A stretch of DNA of 43,194 nucleotides, taken from NCBI GenBank assembly GCA_015488545.1, contig WFNN01000114.1, positions 1-43,194 on the forward strand. Reading direction: 5' to 3'. The notes below the pieces were generated by a model. It made no database searches. It saw only the letters and a list, made by a program, of their open reading frames with translations, and was not told the DNA's origin. Source of the stretch: Thermaceae bacterium (GTDB lineage Bacteria; Deinococcota; Deinococci; Deinococcales; Marinithermaceae). The stretch's first letter is position 1. Each line of letters starts with the position of its first letter. This document shows, piece by piece, positions 8,529 to 22,060 of the stretch. The position numbers and the translations under genes were made by a program.

Positions 8529-9475
8529 AGAATCCCCAGCGCGTCGACCTTTTCCACCAGCTCGCGAACGTGATCGGCGCTTCGCTTGAGGGCGGCCAGC
8601 TCCTCGGGTTTGAGCGGCACCTCCCAGATCTTCTCAACCCCGTTCTTGCCGAGTACCGCCATGACCCCGACGAAGAGCCCCTCGATGCCGTACTCGCCGT
8701 TTAAGTAGGCGGCCACCGGCAGGATCCGCTTTTCGTCCCTGAGGATCGCCTTGACCATCTCCCAGGTTGCGGCCGAGGGGGCGTAGTAGGCCGAACCGGT
8801 CTTCAGAAGGCTTACAATCTCGGCCCCACCTTTTCGCGTTCTCTCCACGATGGCCTCGATCTTGTCTTCCGGCAGGAGCTCGGGGAGGGGCACCCCGCCG
8901 ACGGTGGTGAGCCGGGGCAAGGGCACCATGCTGTCGCCGTGGCCGCCCAGCACCACCCCGAAGACATCCTTCACGCTCACCCCGAGCTCTTCGGCGATGA
9001 AGTAGCGGTAGCGGGCGGTGTCCAGGATCCCGGCCATGCCCATGATCCGGTTCTTGGGCGCTCCGGTGATCTCGGCGATCACATAGGTGATCGCGTCAAG
9101 GGGGTTGGCCACCTGGATGATGATGGCGTCTGGAGCGTATTTTTTGATGTTGCTGGCGACGTCTTTTGCGATTTTGGAGTTGATCTCGATGAGGTCGTCC
9201 CGGCTCATCCCGGGCTTCCTGGGCACCCCCGAGGTGGTGACCACGATGTCGGAGCCCTCGATGTCGGCGTAGTCGTTGGTCCCGACGATGGTCACGTCCT
9301 GGCCCAGGATCGGTCGGGCCTCGGAGAGATCCAGGGCCTTGCCTTGCGGCATCCCCTCGACGATATCCACCATCACCACGTCGGCCAGGCCGCTTTCGGC
9401 GATGCGCATGCCCAGGGTGGAACCGACGTGGCCGGCCCCGATGATGCTGACTTTGGGTCTTCCAGTGAGTGCCAT
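8525..9475 (-). CDS. mdh: Malate dehydrogenase, LDH-like (lactate dehydrogenase-superfamily) type
   Basis: 316 aa; [61 protein letters not shown] (MDH-type Arg); [13 protein letters not shown]. Confidence 0.92.
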   Translation of the reverse strand: MALTGRPKVSIIGAGHVGSTLGMRIAESGLADVVMVDIVEGMPQGKALDLSEARPILGQDVTIVGTNDYADIEGSDIVVTTSGVPRKPGMSRDDLIEINSKIAKDVASNIKKYAPDAIIIQVANPLDAITYVIAEITGAPKNRIMGMAGILDTARYRYFIAEELGVSVKDVFGVVLGGHGDSMVPLPRLTTVGGVPLPELLPEDKIEAIVERTRKGGAEIVSLLKTGSAYYAPSAATWEMVKAILRDEKRILPVAAYLNGEYGIEGLFVGVMAVLGKNGVEKIWEVPLKPEELAALKRSADHVRELVEKVDALGIL

Positions 9476-9556
9476 ATCCGCCTCCTTTCCTCCGCCCCTA
9501 TTTTGCCCCCAAATTGCCGGGACAGGCGTCTTGCCCAGGGGCTCTACAATGGCCCC

Positions 9557-11290
9557 ATGGCACGAGTCAGCAAGTACTACGACGTCAAGCGCGACGAGCG
9601 GGGGGAGCGGTACCTCGAGGTCTACGTCTCGGGCTTTTTGCTCACCCGCATCCCCCTGCTGAATAAGGGCACCGCCTTCACCGCTGACGAGAGAAAGCTC
9701 CTCGACCTGGACGGCCTGCTACCCCCCCATGTGGCCACCATCGAGGAGCAGAAGGAGCGAAACTACCGGCGTTACCGCCTTTTGCAAACGCCGCTCGATA
9801 AGCACATCTTCCTGCGCGACCTTCAGGACCGCAACGAGGTGCTTTTCTACGCCCTTTTGGTGGAGCATCTCGAGGAGATGATGCCGATTATCTATACCCC
9901 CACCGTGGGGGAAGCGGTGCGGCTTTTTTCACATATCTACCGGCTCCCCCGCGGCCTCACCGTTTCCACCGACAACATCGGCCGGGTCGAGCAAGTGCTG
10001 GCCAATGTTCCTTTGGAAGACGTGCGTCTAATCGTGGCCACCGACTCCTCGGCGATCCTCGGTATCGGCGACCAGGGGTACGGGGGAATGGCGATTTCGA
10101 TCGGCAAGCTTTCCCTCTACACCGCCGCTGGCGGAGTCGCCCCGGACAAAACCCTCCCGGTCGAGCTGGACGTGGGCACCGACCGCGAGGACCTGCTGGA
10201 GGATCCCCTTTACCTCGGCGTCCGGCACAAGCGTCTCCGGGGTCAGCCCTACCTTCGATTTATGGATCGCTTTGTCGAGGCGATAAAGGAGCGATACCCT
10301 AAGGTTATCCTGCAGTGGGAGGACCTCTCTAAGGACGCCGCTTTCACCGTCCTCGACCGTTACCGCAAGCAGATCCCTTCGTTCAACGACGATATCCAGG
10401 GCACCGGGGCGGTGACGCTGGCGGGGCTGCTCTCGGCCATGCGGATGAAGGGCGAGCGGCTGGTGGACCAGCGCATCGTGATCCTCGGCGCCGGGGCCGG
10501 GGGAATCGGCGTGGCCCGGGCGATCAAGTCCGGGCTCATGGACGCGGGGCTTAGCGAGGAAGAGGCCCTGGCGCGGATCTTCGTGCTCGATTCTAAGGGG
10601 CTTTTGCTTAAAAACCGTTCGATGGAGCCTTACAAGGAGGAGTTCGCCCACGATCCCGCTGTGGTCGAGGGGTGGGAGTACTCGGGCCGGGCGCCGGGCC
10701 TTTTGGAGACCATCCGCGGGGCCCGGGCCACCGTGCTCCTTGGGCTTTCCGGCCAGGCGGGGGCGTTCACCGAACCGGTGGTCCGGGCCATGCTGGAGAA
10801 CGCCGAGCGCCCGGTGATTTTCCCTCTGTCCAACCCCACCTCGAACTCCGAGGCGGTGCCCGAGGACGTGCTCCGCTGGACCGATTGCCAGGCCATCGTG
10901 GCCACCGGCAGCCCATTCCCACCGGTCGAGTGCAACGGCCGGACGATTCACATCGGGCAGGGGAACAACGCCTTCGTGTTTCCCGGCATCGGCTTCGGTT
11001 CGGTGCTCGCCAGGGTCCGCGAGGTAACCGATCGGATGATCCTGGGGGCCGCCTACGCCCTCGCCGAGCGAACCCGGAACGAGCATTTCCAGAAGGGCCT
11101 GGTCTACCCCGAGATCCACGAGATGCGGGAAGTCAGCGTTCACGTGGCCGCCCGGGTTATCCGCCACGCGGTCGAGGAAGGGGTGGCCACCGACGAGCGG
11201 GTGATGGGGAAAGACGAGCGCGCGCTCGAGGCCTATGTCCGCAGCCGTTTCTGGGAACCCAAATACCTCCCTTACGTCCGCGGTCGCTAG
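9557..11290 (+). CDS. NAD(P)-dependent malic enzyme
   Basis: Begins [26 protein letters not shown] (in-frame ATG at 9557; the 8939 start is an over-extension). [61 protein letters not shown]. Confidence 0.92.
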   Translation: MARVSKYYDVKRDERGERYLEVYVSGFLLTRIPLLNKGTAFTADERKLLDLDGLLPPHVATIEEQKERNYRRYRLLQTPLDKHIFLRDLQDRNEVLFYALLVEHLEEMMPIIYTPTVGEAVRLFSHIYRLPRGLTVSTDNIGRVEQVLANVPLEDVRLIVATDSSAILGIGDQGYGGMAISIGKLSLYTAAGGVAPDKTLPVELDVGTDREDLLEDPLYLGVRHKRLRGQPYLRFMDRFVEAIKERYPKVILQWEDLSKDAAFTVLDRYRKQIPSFNDDIQGTGAVTLAGLLSAMRMKGERLVDQRIVILGAGAGGIGVARAIKSGLMDAGLSEEEALARIFVLDSKGLLLKNRSMEPYKEEFAHDPAVVEGWEYSGRAPGLLETIRGARATVLLGLSGQAGAFTEPVVRAMLENAERPVIFPLSNPTSNSEAVPEDVLRWTDCQAIVATGSPFPPVECNGRTIHIGQGNNAFVFPGIGFGSVLARVREVTDRMILGAAYALAERTRNEHFQKGLVYPEIHEMREVSVHVAARVIRHAVEEGVATDERVMGKDERALEAYVRSRFWEPKYLPYVRGR

Positions 11291-11306
11291 CGGGTGAATA
11301 CCGGCG

Positions 11307-11333
11307 GGCCGGGGCTTAAAGCCCCGGCCTTTT
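11307..11333 (+). terminator. Rho-independent terminator downstream of malic enzyme
   Basis: GGCCGGGGC-TTAAA-GCCCCGGCC followed by TTTT; 9-bp perfect stem. Confidence 0.85.
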
Positions 11334-11400
11334 AGCCTCTTTTACTTTGACTTTTTATAATAGAGTTAGTAAAGATGCTTGGCCTGCCTGGAGGCAAAAC

Positions 11401-11712
11401 ATGAGCAAGGAGCGCCCGGTTTACGTGATCAGCGTGGCCGCCGAGCTAGTTTCGATGCACCCGCAGACGCTGCGGCTTTACGAGCGCAAGGGGCTGGTGC
11501 GGCCCAAGCGTTCGGCGGGGAAGACCCGGCTTTACTCGGAGCGGGATATTGAGCGGTTGCGGGAGATTCGGCGGCTCACCCAGGAGCTGGGGGTGAACCT
11601 GGCCGGGGTCGAGGAGATCATGCGGCTTAAGGAGGAGCTCGAGCGCTTGGAGGCCCGCTACCGGCTGGAGATCGAATACCTGGCCGAGCAGCTCGCCCGC
11701 CAGCAGGCCTGA
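11401..11712 (+). CDS. hspR: HspR-type MerR-family heat-shock regulator
   Basis: [73 protein letters not shown] is a characteristic HspR sequence; SD GGAGG upstream of ATG 11401. Confidence 0.88.
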   Translation: MSKERPVYVISVAAELVSMHPQTLRLYERKGLVRPKRSAGKTRLYSERDIERLREIRRLTQELGVNLAGVEEIMRLKEELERLEARYRLEIEYLAEQLARQQA

Positions 11713-11724
11713 TAGGCTGGGGGT

Positions 11725-13056
11725 ATGGTTCCCCACCTGGATGAGCTGTTGGCCTTCCTGGCCATCCCGTCGGTATCCACCGATCCCAAGCACAAGGAGG
11801 ATGTGGAGCGGGCCGCCCTGTGGGTGGCCGAGCGCCTTACAGGAGCGGGCTTTTCCGCCGAGCTGGTTCCCACCCCCGGGCACCCGGTGGTCTACGCCGA
11901 ACGGCGGGTTGACCCCGATGCCCCCACCGTGCTGGTGTACGGCCACTACGACGTCCAGCCCCCCGATCCGCTGGAGCTCTGGGAGACGCCACCGTTTAAG
12001 CCCACCGTGCGGGACGGCAAGGTTTACGCCCGGGGCGCCTCCGACGACAAGGGCCAGGTGATGATCCAACTGGCGGCGGTCGAGGACCTCGGCGACGAGC
12101 TGCCCGTCAACCTCAAGTTCGTGATCGAGGGCGAGGAGGAGGTGGGTTCGGTCCACCTCTTCGACTTCGTCAAGGAGCAGCGCGAACGCCTGGCGGCCGA
12201 TACGGTGCTGGTTTCCGACACCGCGATGTTTGCCCGGGGGCTGCCTACCCTGACCTACGGCCTCCGGGGGCTCGCCTACCTCGAGGTCTTCGTGGAGGGC
12301 GCCGCCTCCGACCTCCACTCGGGGGTGCACGGGGGTGCCGCCCCTAACGCGGCCCTGGCCGCGGCCCGCATCGCGGCCGCCTTGAAGACCGAGGAGGGCT
12401 GGGTGCGGATTCCGGGGTTTTACGACCGGGTGCGCCCGCTGGAACCCGACGAGCGCGCCGAATGGGACCGGCTGCCTTTCGACGAGGAAGCCTACCGCAA
12501 GGCCCTGGGCGCCGAGCGGTTGGAGGGCGAGCCCGGCTACGGGGTGCTGGAACGCCGATGGGCCCGGCCCACGCTGGACATCAACGGCTTCGTCTCGGGC
12601 TGGACCGGCCCCGGGTCCAAGACCGTGATCCCCGCCCGGGCGAGCTTCAAGTTCTCCATGCGGCTGGTGCCCGACCAGGACCCCGACGAGATCGCCGCGC
12701 TGGCCGAGGCCTACGTTCGGCGGGTGGCCCCGCCGGGCTACCGGGTTCGGGTGCAGATCCACCAGGGCGCCCACCCGGTGCTGGTGCCCCGGGACGCGCC
12801 GCCGGTGCGGGTGGCCGCCCGGGCGCTTAAGGCCGCTTTCGGCCGCGAGCCGGTCTTCGTTCGCGAGGGGGGCACCATCCCCATCGTTACCGCCTTTGCT
12901 GTGGAGCTAAAGGCCCCGGTGGTGCTCATGGGTTTCGGGCTTCCCGACGACAACCTCCACGCCCCCAACGAAAAGTTTGAGCTTGAGAACTTCGAAAGGG
13001 GCATCGAGGCGGTGAAGGCCTTCTACCGCTTTTACGCCGAGGAGGCGCGGCCGTGA
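11725..13056 (+). CDS. M20-family metallopeptidase / dipeptidase
   Basis: 443 aa; [58 protein letters not shown]. Confidence 0.88.
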   Translation: MVPHLDELLAFLAIPSVSTDPKHKEDVERAALWVAERLTGAGFSAELVPTPGHPVVYAERRVDPDAPTVLVYGHYDVQPPDPLELWETPPFKPTVRDGKVYARGASDDKGQVMIQLAAVEDLGDELPVNLKFVIEGEEEVGSVHLFDFVKEQRERLAADTVLVSDTAMFARGLPTLTYGLRGLAYLEVFVEGAASDLHSGVHGGAAPNAALAAARIAAALKTEEGWVRIPGFYDRVRPLEPDERAEWDRLPFDEEAYRKALGAERLEGEPGYGVLERRWARPTLDINGFVSGWTGPGSKTVIPARASFKFSMRLVPDQDPDEIAALAEAYVRRVAPPGYRVRVQIHQGAHPVLVPRDAPPVRVAARALKAAFGREPVFVREGGTIPIVTAFAVELKAPVVLMGFGLPDDNLHAPNEKFELENFERGIEAVKAFYRFYAEEARP

Positions 13057-13367
13057 TCCTGACCACCACACCGAGCGTCGAGGGCCGGCAGATCGTGGGG
13101 TACGTGGGAATCGTTCACGGTGAGGCCATCGTTGGCGCCAACGTTTTCCGGGATCTCATGGCTTCGGTGCGCGATATCTTGGGCGGACGCGCCGGGGCCT
13201 ACGAAGCCGAGCTCAAACGGGCCCGCGAGATCGCCCTCGCCGAGCTCGCCGAGGAAGCCAAAAAGATCGGTGCCGACGCGGTGGTCGGCATCGACCTCGA
13301 CTATGAGGTTGTCGGCCAGAGCATGCTGATGGTGACCGCTAGCGGCACGGCGGTGCGGCTGGGCTAG
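13053..13367 (+). CDS. YbjQ/UPF0145-family protein
   Basis: 104 aa; [47 protein letters not shown]...[17 protein letters not shown]. Confidence 0.9.
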   Translation: MILTTTPSVEGRQIVGYVGIVHGEAIVGANVFRDLMASVRDILGGRAGAYEAELKRAREIALAELAEEAKKIGADAVVGIDLDYEVVGQSMLMVTASGTAVRLG

Positions 13368-13420
13368 GAGGATACCTGGACCGCCTTTCCTCGGGGTAAG
13401 CTCCGGGAAAGGGGGTAACT

Positions 13421-15002
13421 GTGAAAACCCAGCGTTCCAAATACGGCAACACCCTGATCGCCGGCCACCTAATCGGCGGCGAGGAGGTCTTCGAGGGGCC
13501 CGAGTTCCAAGACAAAAACCCCTCGGACTTTGAAGACCAGGTGGGCGCTTTTCCAGAGGGGAGCACGGAGACACTTAAAAAGGCGATCGCCGCCGCCCGG
13601 GCGGCCTTTTCCGAGTGGTCGAATACGCCTGCGCCCATCCGGGGCGGGGTGCTCTTTAACCTGGCGAAGATCCTGGAGCGGGAGAAGGAGACCCTGGCCC
13701 GGCTGATGGTGCGCGAGGTGGGGAAGACCCTGAAAGAGGCCCGGGGCGACGTTCAGGAGGCGATCGACACCGCGGTCTTCTTCGCGAGCGAGGGCCGGCG
13801 GCTCTACGGCCAGACGGTACCCAGCGAGATGCGCAACAAGGACCTCTTCACCTTCCGCCGACCCCTCGGCGTGGTGGGAATGATCACCGCCGGCAACTTC
13901 CCCATCGCGGTGCCCTCCTGGAAGCTGATCCCGGCGGTGCTCACCGGGAACACCGTGGTCTGGAAGCCCTCCGACGACTCGCCGGTGCTCTCCTATGTCT
14001 TCGTCAAGCTCTTCGAGGAGGCCGGGCTGCCGCCCGGGGTGATCAACGTCGTCTTCGGCGGGGGCAAGGGCTCGACCGGGGAGGCCATGGTCAACCTCAT
14101 CGACGAGGGCCTTTTTGACAAGTTCGCCTTCACCGGCAGCACCAAGGTGGGCCGGATCATCGGCGAGAAGGCGGGACGGGCCCTGATCAAGGCCACCCTG
14201 GAGCTTGGAGGCAAGAACCCCCTGGTGGTGATGCGGGACGCCGACCTCGAAAACGCCCTCCACGGCGCCTGGTGGAGCACGTTTGCCACCGGCGGCCAGC
14301 GCTGCACATCGGCCGGGAACATCATCGTGGACGCGCCGATCTACGACGAGTTCAAACGGCGTTTTCTGGAAATGGCCGAAGAGACCAAGGTCGGAAACCC
14401 CCTCCTCTACGAGGACGTCACCTACGGCCCCTTCATCAACGAACGGCTCTTTAGGCGCTGGCTTCAGCACTACGACTGGGGCGAGCGCGAGGGGGCGACG
14501 CTCCTCCTTGGCAAAAAGCGCATCACCCGGGAAAACCCATACCCCCACTTTTTGGGCGATCCCGAGGTCGGGCTTTTCGGCTGGCCCACGGTCTGGGAGG
14601 CGAGGCGAGGCATGACCCAGACCCGGGAGGAGATCTTCGGCCCCACCGTCAACCTGATCAAGGTGGACGGGATCGAGGAAGCCATTGAGGCGGCCAACGA
14701 CCACCCCTACGGCCTTTCCTCGGCGATCTACACCAACAACCGCCTCTGGGCCTACCGCTTCCGCCGGGGCATCCAGGCGGGGATGGTGAATATCAACAAC
14801 ACCACCGTCGGCGCCGAGGCCCACATGCCCTTCGGTGGGGTGCGGGCCTCCGGCAACGGCACCCGAGAGTCGGGGATCTGGGTCATCGAGGAGTACACCG
14901 TCTGGCAGGCGGTGAACGACGAGTATTCGGGCAAGCTCCAGCTGGCCCAGATGGACACCGAGTACGTGGCGCCCAAAAGCCCCACGGATTGGAAGGCGAC
15001 CC

Positions 15003-15019
<17 letters not shown>
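13421..15019 (+). CDS. Aldehyde dehydrogenase family protein
   Basis: 532 aa; LELGGKNPLVVMRDADLENA, catalytic GGQRCTSAGNIIV, QTREEIFGPTVNLIKV. GTG start. Confidence 0.9.
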
Positions 15020-18021
<3,002 letters not shown>

Positions 18022-18022
<1 letters not shown>

Positions 18023-18086
18023 GGCTTGTAGCTTGTGGCTCGTGGAAGCCTTTTCTAAAGCCCACAAGCCACAGGCTACAGGCCCC
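18022..18086. repeat. Inverted repeat whose arms are each three tandem heptamers (GCYYGTR)
   Basis: Left arm 18024-18044 GCTTGTA GCTTGTG GCTCGTG; right arm on minus strand 18083-18063 GCCTGTA GCCTGTG GCTTGTG; 21/24 complementary over 18022-18045 / 18062-18085. Confidence 0.85.
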
Positions 18087-19220
18087 CTAATACCATCCCA
18101 CCGTCCCCGCGCCCACCGCCGATAGGGTCTCGATCTCGGGCGAGAGGCGGTAGGCGAGGACCCGGCCTTCGCCTTCGAGGACCCGACTGGCCGCAAGGCC
18201 CGGTCCCATGGCGTCGATGAAGGTGCGGTTTCCCCTGGCGGCGAGCGCCTGGTAGGCGCCCCCGTGATCGCCCCGGGCCAGGGCCTCGAGGTAGGCGCGG
18301 TCGGTACGCTCGGCGTCGGCCTTGAGCGTGGCCTCGATACCCCCGTGGCCGAATCGCCCGCCCACGTGCGAGAGATCCACCGAAAGCAGGGGGAAATAGG
18401 GGCGGTCGCGCTTAAGGAGGGCGAGGGCCTCGGCCAGTTCGCGGAGGGCGGTTTCGTCGTCGCTGCCAACGATGACGGGAAGGATGCGGGTCTTTGGCCA
18501 GTACGCCTTTAAATAAACCGCCGGGAACTCCACCGAATGCTCCTCCCTGAAGGCCAGCGGGGTGTTGAAGAGCTCAAACCCCAAAAGCGCGTCTAAGGCG
18601 GTGAGGGCTTCGACGTCGGCCTTCAAGGTCCCGAGAGGGGTTTCGAAGTCCAGCGCCAGCGTCGCCGCCGGGGCCCCGATCGGTCGGTGGGCGACCCCGA
18701 GGATCAGCGTTCGCTCAGGGGCGGGGGTGAGGGCCAGGGCCTTGAAGGCCGCGCCGTACACCTCGGGCACCCGCCGGGGTTCGAGGTGGGGCATGAGCAA
18801 CCCCTTCAGGGGGGCCTCCGGCACCTCTGGGGCGAAGGCCTCAAAGGCTTTGAGGTGGGCCCGGAAGGCCTCTGCTTCCCGGGGGTAACTCTGCCCCGCC
18901 AGGGCCATGGGGCGGGGCCTGGACAGGAAGCTACGCTCGGCTTCGGCGAGCTTTTTTTGGGTCTGCTCGTCTTCCAGGAACCCGGCCCGTGCGAGGGCCT
19001 CGATGAGCTCCTCGATCTTTTCCCGGGGAAGCACGCTGCCGGATTGCTTAAGCACTAGGGCCTGGATGTCGGTGGCGTCCCGGGTGCCGTCTAGAAGGGT
19101 CGCCAGGTACATGGCCTCGGGGGAGAGTACGAGGACCTGGTCGCTAACCCCGTAGGGGTCGCGGAGGAGGTAGCCCTCAGGGCTCGGCTGAACGTCTAGC
19201 GTTCGGAGCTTTGGCTTCAT
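18087..19220 (-). CDS. Memo-family (AmmeMemoRadiSam protein B-like) protein with N-terminal winged-helix/PqqD-like extension
   Basis: Start MKPKLRTLDVQPSPEGYLLRDPYGVSDQVLVLSPEAMYLATLLDGTRDATDIQ; then Memo-like LILGVAHRPIGAP...LPVIVGSDDETALRELAEAL...LLSVDLSHVGGRFG. Confidence 0.8.
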   Translation of the reverse strand: MKPKLRTLDVQPSPEGYLLRDPYGVSDQVLVLSPEAMYLATLLDGTRDATDIQALVLKQSGSVLPREKIEELIEALARAGFLEDEQTQKKLAEAERSFLSRPRPMALAGQSYPREAEAFRAHLKAFEAFAPEVPEAPLKGLLMPHLEPRRVPEVYGAAFKALALTPAPERTLILGVAHRPIGAPAATLALDFETPLGTLKADVEALTALDALLGFELFNTPLAFREEHSVEFPAVYLKAYWPKTRILPVIVGSDDETALRELAEALALLKRDRPYFPLLSVDLSHVGGRFGHGGIEATLKADAERTDRAYLEALARGDHGGAYQALAARGNRTFIDAMGPGLAASRVLEGEGRVLAYRLSPEIETLSAVGAGTVGWY

Positions 19221-20496
19221 ACCACCATAGTACAAAAACTTTAGCTTCTTCTTGTGAAGAAACCCTCCCCTCGGCCTGGGCGGCGAGCAGGTCGCGGAGC
19301 AGGCGGCCGAGCCAGGGACCGGGCGCCCGCCCCAAGAGCGCGGCCACCTCGTGCCCGGAGAGCAGGGGACGGGTGGGGAGCGAACGGAGGAATCGCCGAA
19401 CCTCGGGCTCCACCCGGGCGAGCTTTTGCCATGCACCGGGCGCCGCGCGAGGGCCCCGGGTGGCGGCCACGTCGGCGACCTGTAGCCAAAGGAGCTCGGG
19501 CAACCAGGTGCGGTGCTCGAATACCCAGCGACGGAGCCCCCGCCGGTTGCCCGGCGGGCGACGCATGTGCAGCCGGATCCAGCCTGCTACCCGGCGGGCT
19601 TCGGCCTTGGGGCTTTTGAGGCGCCGCAGGATGGCTTGGGCCAGTTCGGCCCCGTCTTCGTCGTGGTAGAAAAACCGCCAGTAGCCGCGTTCTTCGTCCC
19701 ACTGGCGGACCAGGGGCTTGGCCACGTCGTGCAGGAGGACAGCTAGCCTGAGCTCGAGCCCGGCCTCGGGGTGGTGGTGGACGAGGAAGTCGAGGGCCTC
19801 GAGCGTGTGCCGCCAGAGATCGGCGTGGTGGTACCCCCCCTGGAAAAGCCCCACCCCGGCGGCGAGCTCGGGAAGGTAGGCGGCGAGCAAACCGCTTCTT
19901 TCCAGGGCGGCCATTCCGAAGGCCGCCCGGGGGCTTTCAAGGATTTTGGCGAGCTCCTCGCGAACCCGTTCCCAGGCCGGCTTCTTGCCAAAGCGAAGGC
20001 GCCTTGCGTGGTCCGTAATCCACTTCCATGTGCGGGGCTCGGGGCGGAGACCGTGGGTAGTCCAGAGGCGCACAGCCCGGAGCGAGCGCAGGGGGTCCTC
20101 CTCGAAGACCTGCGGTCGCTGGGCCCGGATCCGCCGGGCGCGGAGGTCGGCGCGGGCCACCGTGGGGCCGATTACCGCGCCCCGCCGGTTCATGGCCAGC
20201 GCGTTAACGGTGAAATCGCGTCGGGCCAGGTCAGCCGCCAGCCCCCCTTTCTGGAGGGAGGCAAAGTCGAGGACCCGCTCCCCGGCGACCACCCGGAAGA
20301 TCCCTCCGCGCAGGGGGAAGGCGTTTCCTTGAAGCCGGTGGGCGGCCCTTTCGGCTTCGCCTGCCGGGTCGGGCACCAGGAAATCGAGGTCCCTTGGCGT
20401 CCGGCCGAACCAAAGGTCGCGGACCGCCCCGCCCACCAGGTAGCCTTCCGTCGGCCAGTAGGGTGGGCGGGCCCGCAGGCGACCGAGCACGCGCAC
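19177..20496 (-). CDS. CCA tRNA nucleotidyltransferase / poly(A) polymerase family protein with HD-like domain
   Basis: GYLVGGAVRDLWFGRTPRDLDFLV, RRDFTVNALAMNRRG, LRSLRAVRL; LAVLLHDVAKP. GTG start at 20496 (upstream part of the 20565 ORF unlikely). Confidence 0.88.
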   Translation of the reverse strand: MRVLGRLRARPPYWPTEGYLVGGAVRDLWFGRTPRDLDFLVPDPAGEAERAAHRLQGNAFPLRGGIFRVVAGERVLDFASLQKGGLAADLARRDFTVNALAMNRRGAVIGPTVARADLRARRIRAQRPQVFEEDPLRSLRAVRLWTTHGLRPEPRTWKWITDHARRLRFGKKPAWERVREELAKILESPRAAFGMAALERSGLLAAYLPELAAGVGLFQGGYHHADLWRHTLEALDFLVHHHPEAGLELRLAVLLHDVAKPLVRQWDEERGYWRFFYHDEDGAELAQAILRRLKSPKAEARRVAGWIRLHMRRPPGNRRGLRRWVFEHRTWLPELLWLQVADVAATRGPRAAPGAWQKLARVEPEVRRFLRSLPTRPLLSGHEVAALLGRAPGPWLGRLLRDLLAAQAEGRVSSQEEAKVFVLWWYEAKAPNARRSAEP

Positions 20497-20518
20497 GGTA
20501 CGGATTATAGTGGCGACC
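20497..20518. promoter_or_regulatory. Divergent promoter with overlapping -10 elements, cca/coaE
   Basis: GGTACGGATTATAGTGGCGACC: TATAGT on + (7 nt to GTG 20519), TATAAT on - (7 nt to GTG 20496). Confidence 0.65.
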
Positions 20519-21094
20519 GTGAAGCGGATCGGACTTACCGGGACCATCGGAGCGGGAAAGAGCACGGTGGCGCGCGTGCTGGCCGAGGCCGGGGTCCCGG
20601 TGATCGAGGCCGACGCCCTGGCCCACGAGGCCCTCTCCGTCCGGGCTTCGGAGGTTTGCCGGGCCTTTCCCGATAGCTGCGTGGACGGGGTGCCCGACCG
20701 CCGGCGGCTGGCCGCGCGGGTATTCGCCGATCCTGCGGCGCGTCGGCGTTTGGAGGGGATCGTTCACCCCTATGTCCGGGAGCGCATCGCGGAGGAGCTG
20801 GATCGGTTGGAGCAAACGGGGGTCCGCCTGGCGGTGGTGGAGATCCCGCTTCTTTTCGAAACCGGCTGGGAGAAAAACCTCGACGGCGTCCTGGTGGTAA
20901 CCGCCCCGGCAGGGCTTCGCTACCGCCGGCTTTCGTCGCGGGGGATCTCCGAGGAAGAGGCCAGGAGGCGTGAGGCTGCTCAGCTCCCACCGGAGGAGAA
21001 GATCCGTCGGGCCGACTGGGTCATCGAGAACGAAGGCGACCTGGAGACCCTAAAGCTCCGGGTGCTGCGCTGGCTAAAGGAGGTGGATCCGTGA
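20519..21094 (+). CDS. coaE: Dephospho-CoA kinase
   Basis: RIGLTGTIGAGKSTVARVLAEAGVPVIEADALAHE...GIVHPYVRERIAEEL...PLLFETGWEKNLDGVLVV. GTG start 20519 (or in-frame GTG 20510). Confidence 0.93.
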   Translation: MKRIGLTGTIGAGKSTVARVLAEAGVPVIEADALAHEALSVRASEVCRAFPDSCVDGVPDRRRLAARVFADPAARRRLEGIVHPYVRERIAEELDRLEQTGVRLAVVEIPLLFETGWEKNLDGVLVVTAPAGLRYRRLSSRGISEEEARRREAAQLPPEEKIRRADWVIENEGDLETLKLRVLRWLKEVDP

Positions 21095-21887
21095 AGATTC
21101 GGCACGATTGGCTGGGTGAGGTCGAGTTCCCTGACCAGCCCGCTCGGATCGTCTCGCTGGCCCCCAGCGTGACCGATACCCTGTTCTTTCTCGGCCTGGG
21201 CGAACGGGTGGTGGGGCGGAGCGCGTTTTGCTGGCGACCCTCCGAGGCCGAGGCGCTTCCGGTGGTGGCCAGCTACACCAAGGTCCGCTGGGCGTTGTTG
21301 GCGGAGCTTTCCCCCGAGCTCGTCTTCACCACCACCGGGGTGCAGCGGGAACTCACCGAAGCGCTAAAGGAGCGAGGCTACGCGGTATGGCCGGTGCCCC
21401 TGCCACAGACCCCCTTCGGCATTATCGAAAACGTGGGGTTGGTGGCCGCCCTCTTGGGGGCCGATGGCACCAACGCCCAGGCCGGGCTGGCTGCGCGCTA
21501 CCAGCGCCTCCACCGCCGGTTTTCCGGTGAGCGCGTGTACCTTGAGTTCGACTTAGGGGGACCGATCACCATCGGGCGGGGGAGCTACCTCTCAGCGGCC
21601 TTCCGTCACCTGGGGCTGGTGCCGTTGTTCGCCGACCGACCGGAGGCCTACTTCCCGCCCCCGTTGGAGGAAGTGCCCCGACGCGGTCCCGACTTGGTGG
21701 TGATCGAACCGAAACGGGTGAAAAATCGGGAGCGCCAGCTCGAGGCCGCCCATCGCCTTATGGCCGAGCGGGGATGGCCTTACCCCACGGTGGTGACCCG
21801 GGGCGACGAGCTGGCCCATTTCGGGCCGATGTTCTTCGATTACCTCGAGGCCTTCGCCGAGCAAGCGGCCCGGGTGCTTAAAGGTAA

Positions 21888-21897
<10 letters not shown>
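21091..21897 (+). CDS. BtuF-like helical-backbone metal/cobalamin-binding protein without signal peptide
   Basis: PARIVSLAPSVTDTLFFLGLGERVVGRSAFCWRPSEAEALPVVASYTKVRWALLAELSPELVFTT; N-terminus MKIRHDWLGEVEFPDQ has no hydrophobic leader. Confidence 0.8.
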
Positions 21898-22001
<104 letters not shown>

Positions 22002-22060
22002 CTGCCGACCTTAAGGCTAGCAAAAAGCGCCGGAAAGGGAAAGGCCTTTAAGCTTAGGGC

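Noticed and set aside
8939-9556. N-terminal extension of the malic enzyme ORF
   Set aside because: Extension is antisense to mdh; malic enzyme homology starts at [16 protein letters not shown] (9557).
10028-11167. 379-aa antisense ORF opposite malic enzyme
   Set aside because: Shadow ORF in GC-rich coding sequence; no domain recognised.
11446-12774. 442-aa antisense ORF opposite hspR/M20 peptidase
   Set aside because: Long antisense ORFs are expected in GC-rich coding DNA; the plus-strand hspR and M20 sequences are clear families and this ORF resembles none.
13469-14824. 451-aa antisense ORF opposite the aldehyde dehydrogenase
   Set aside because: Shadow ORF of a strongly recognisable ALDH; no family features.
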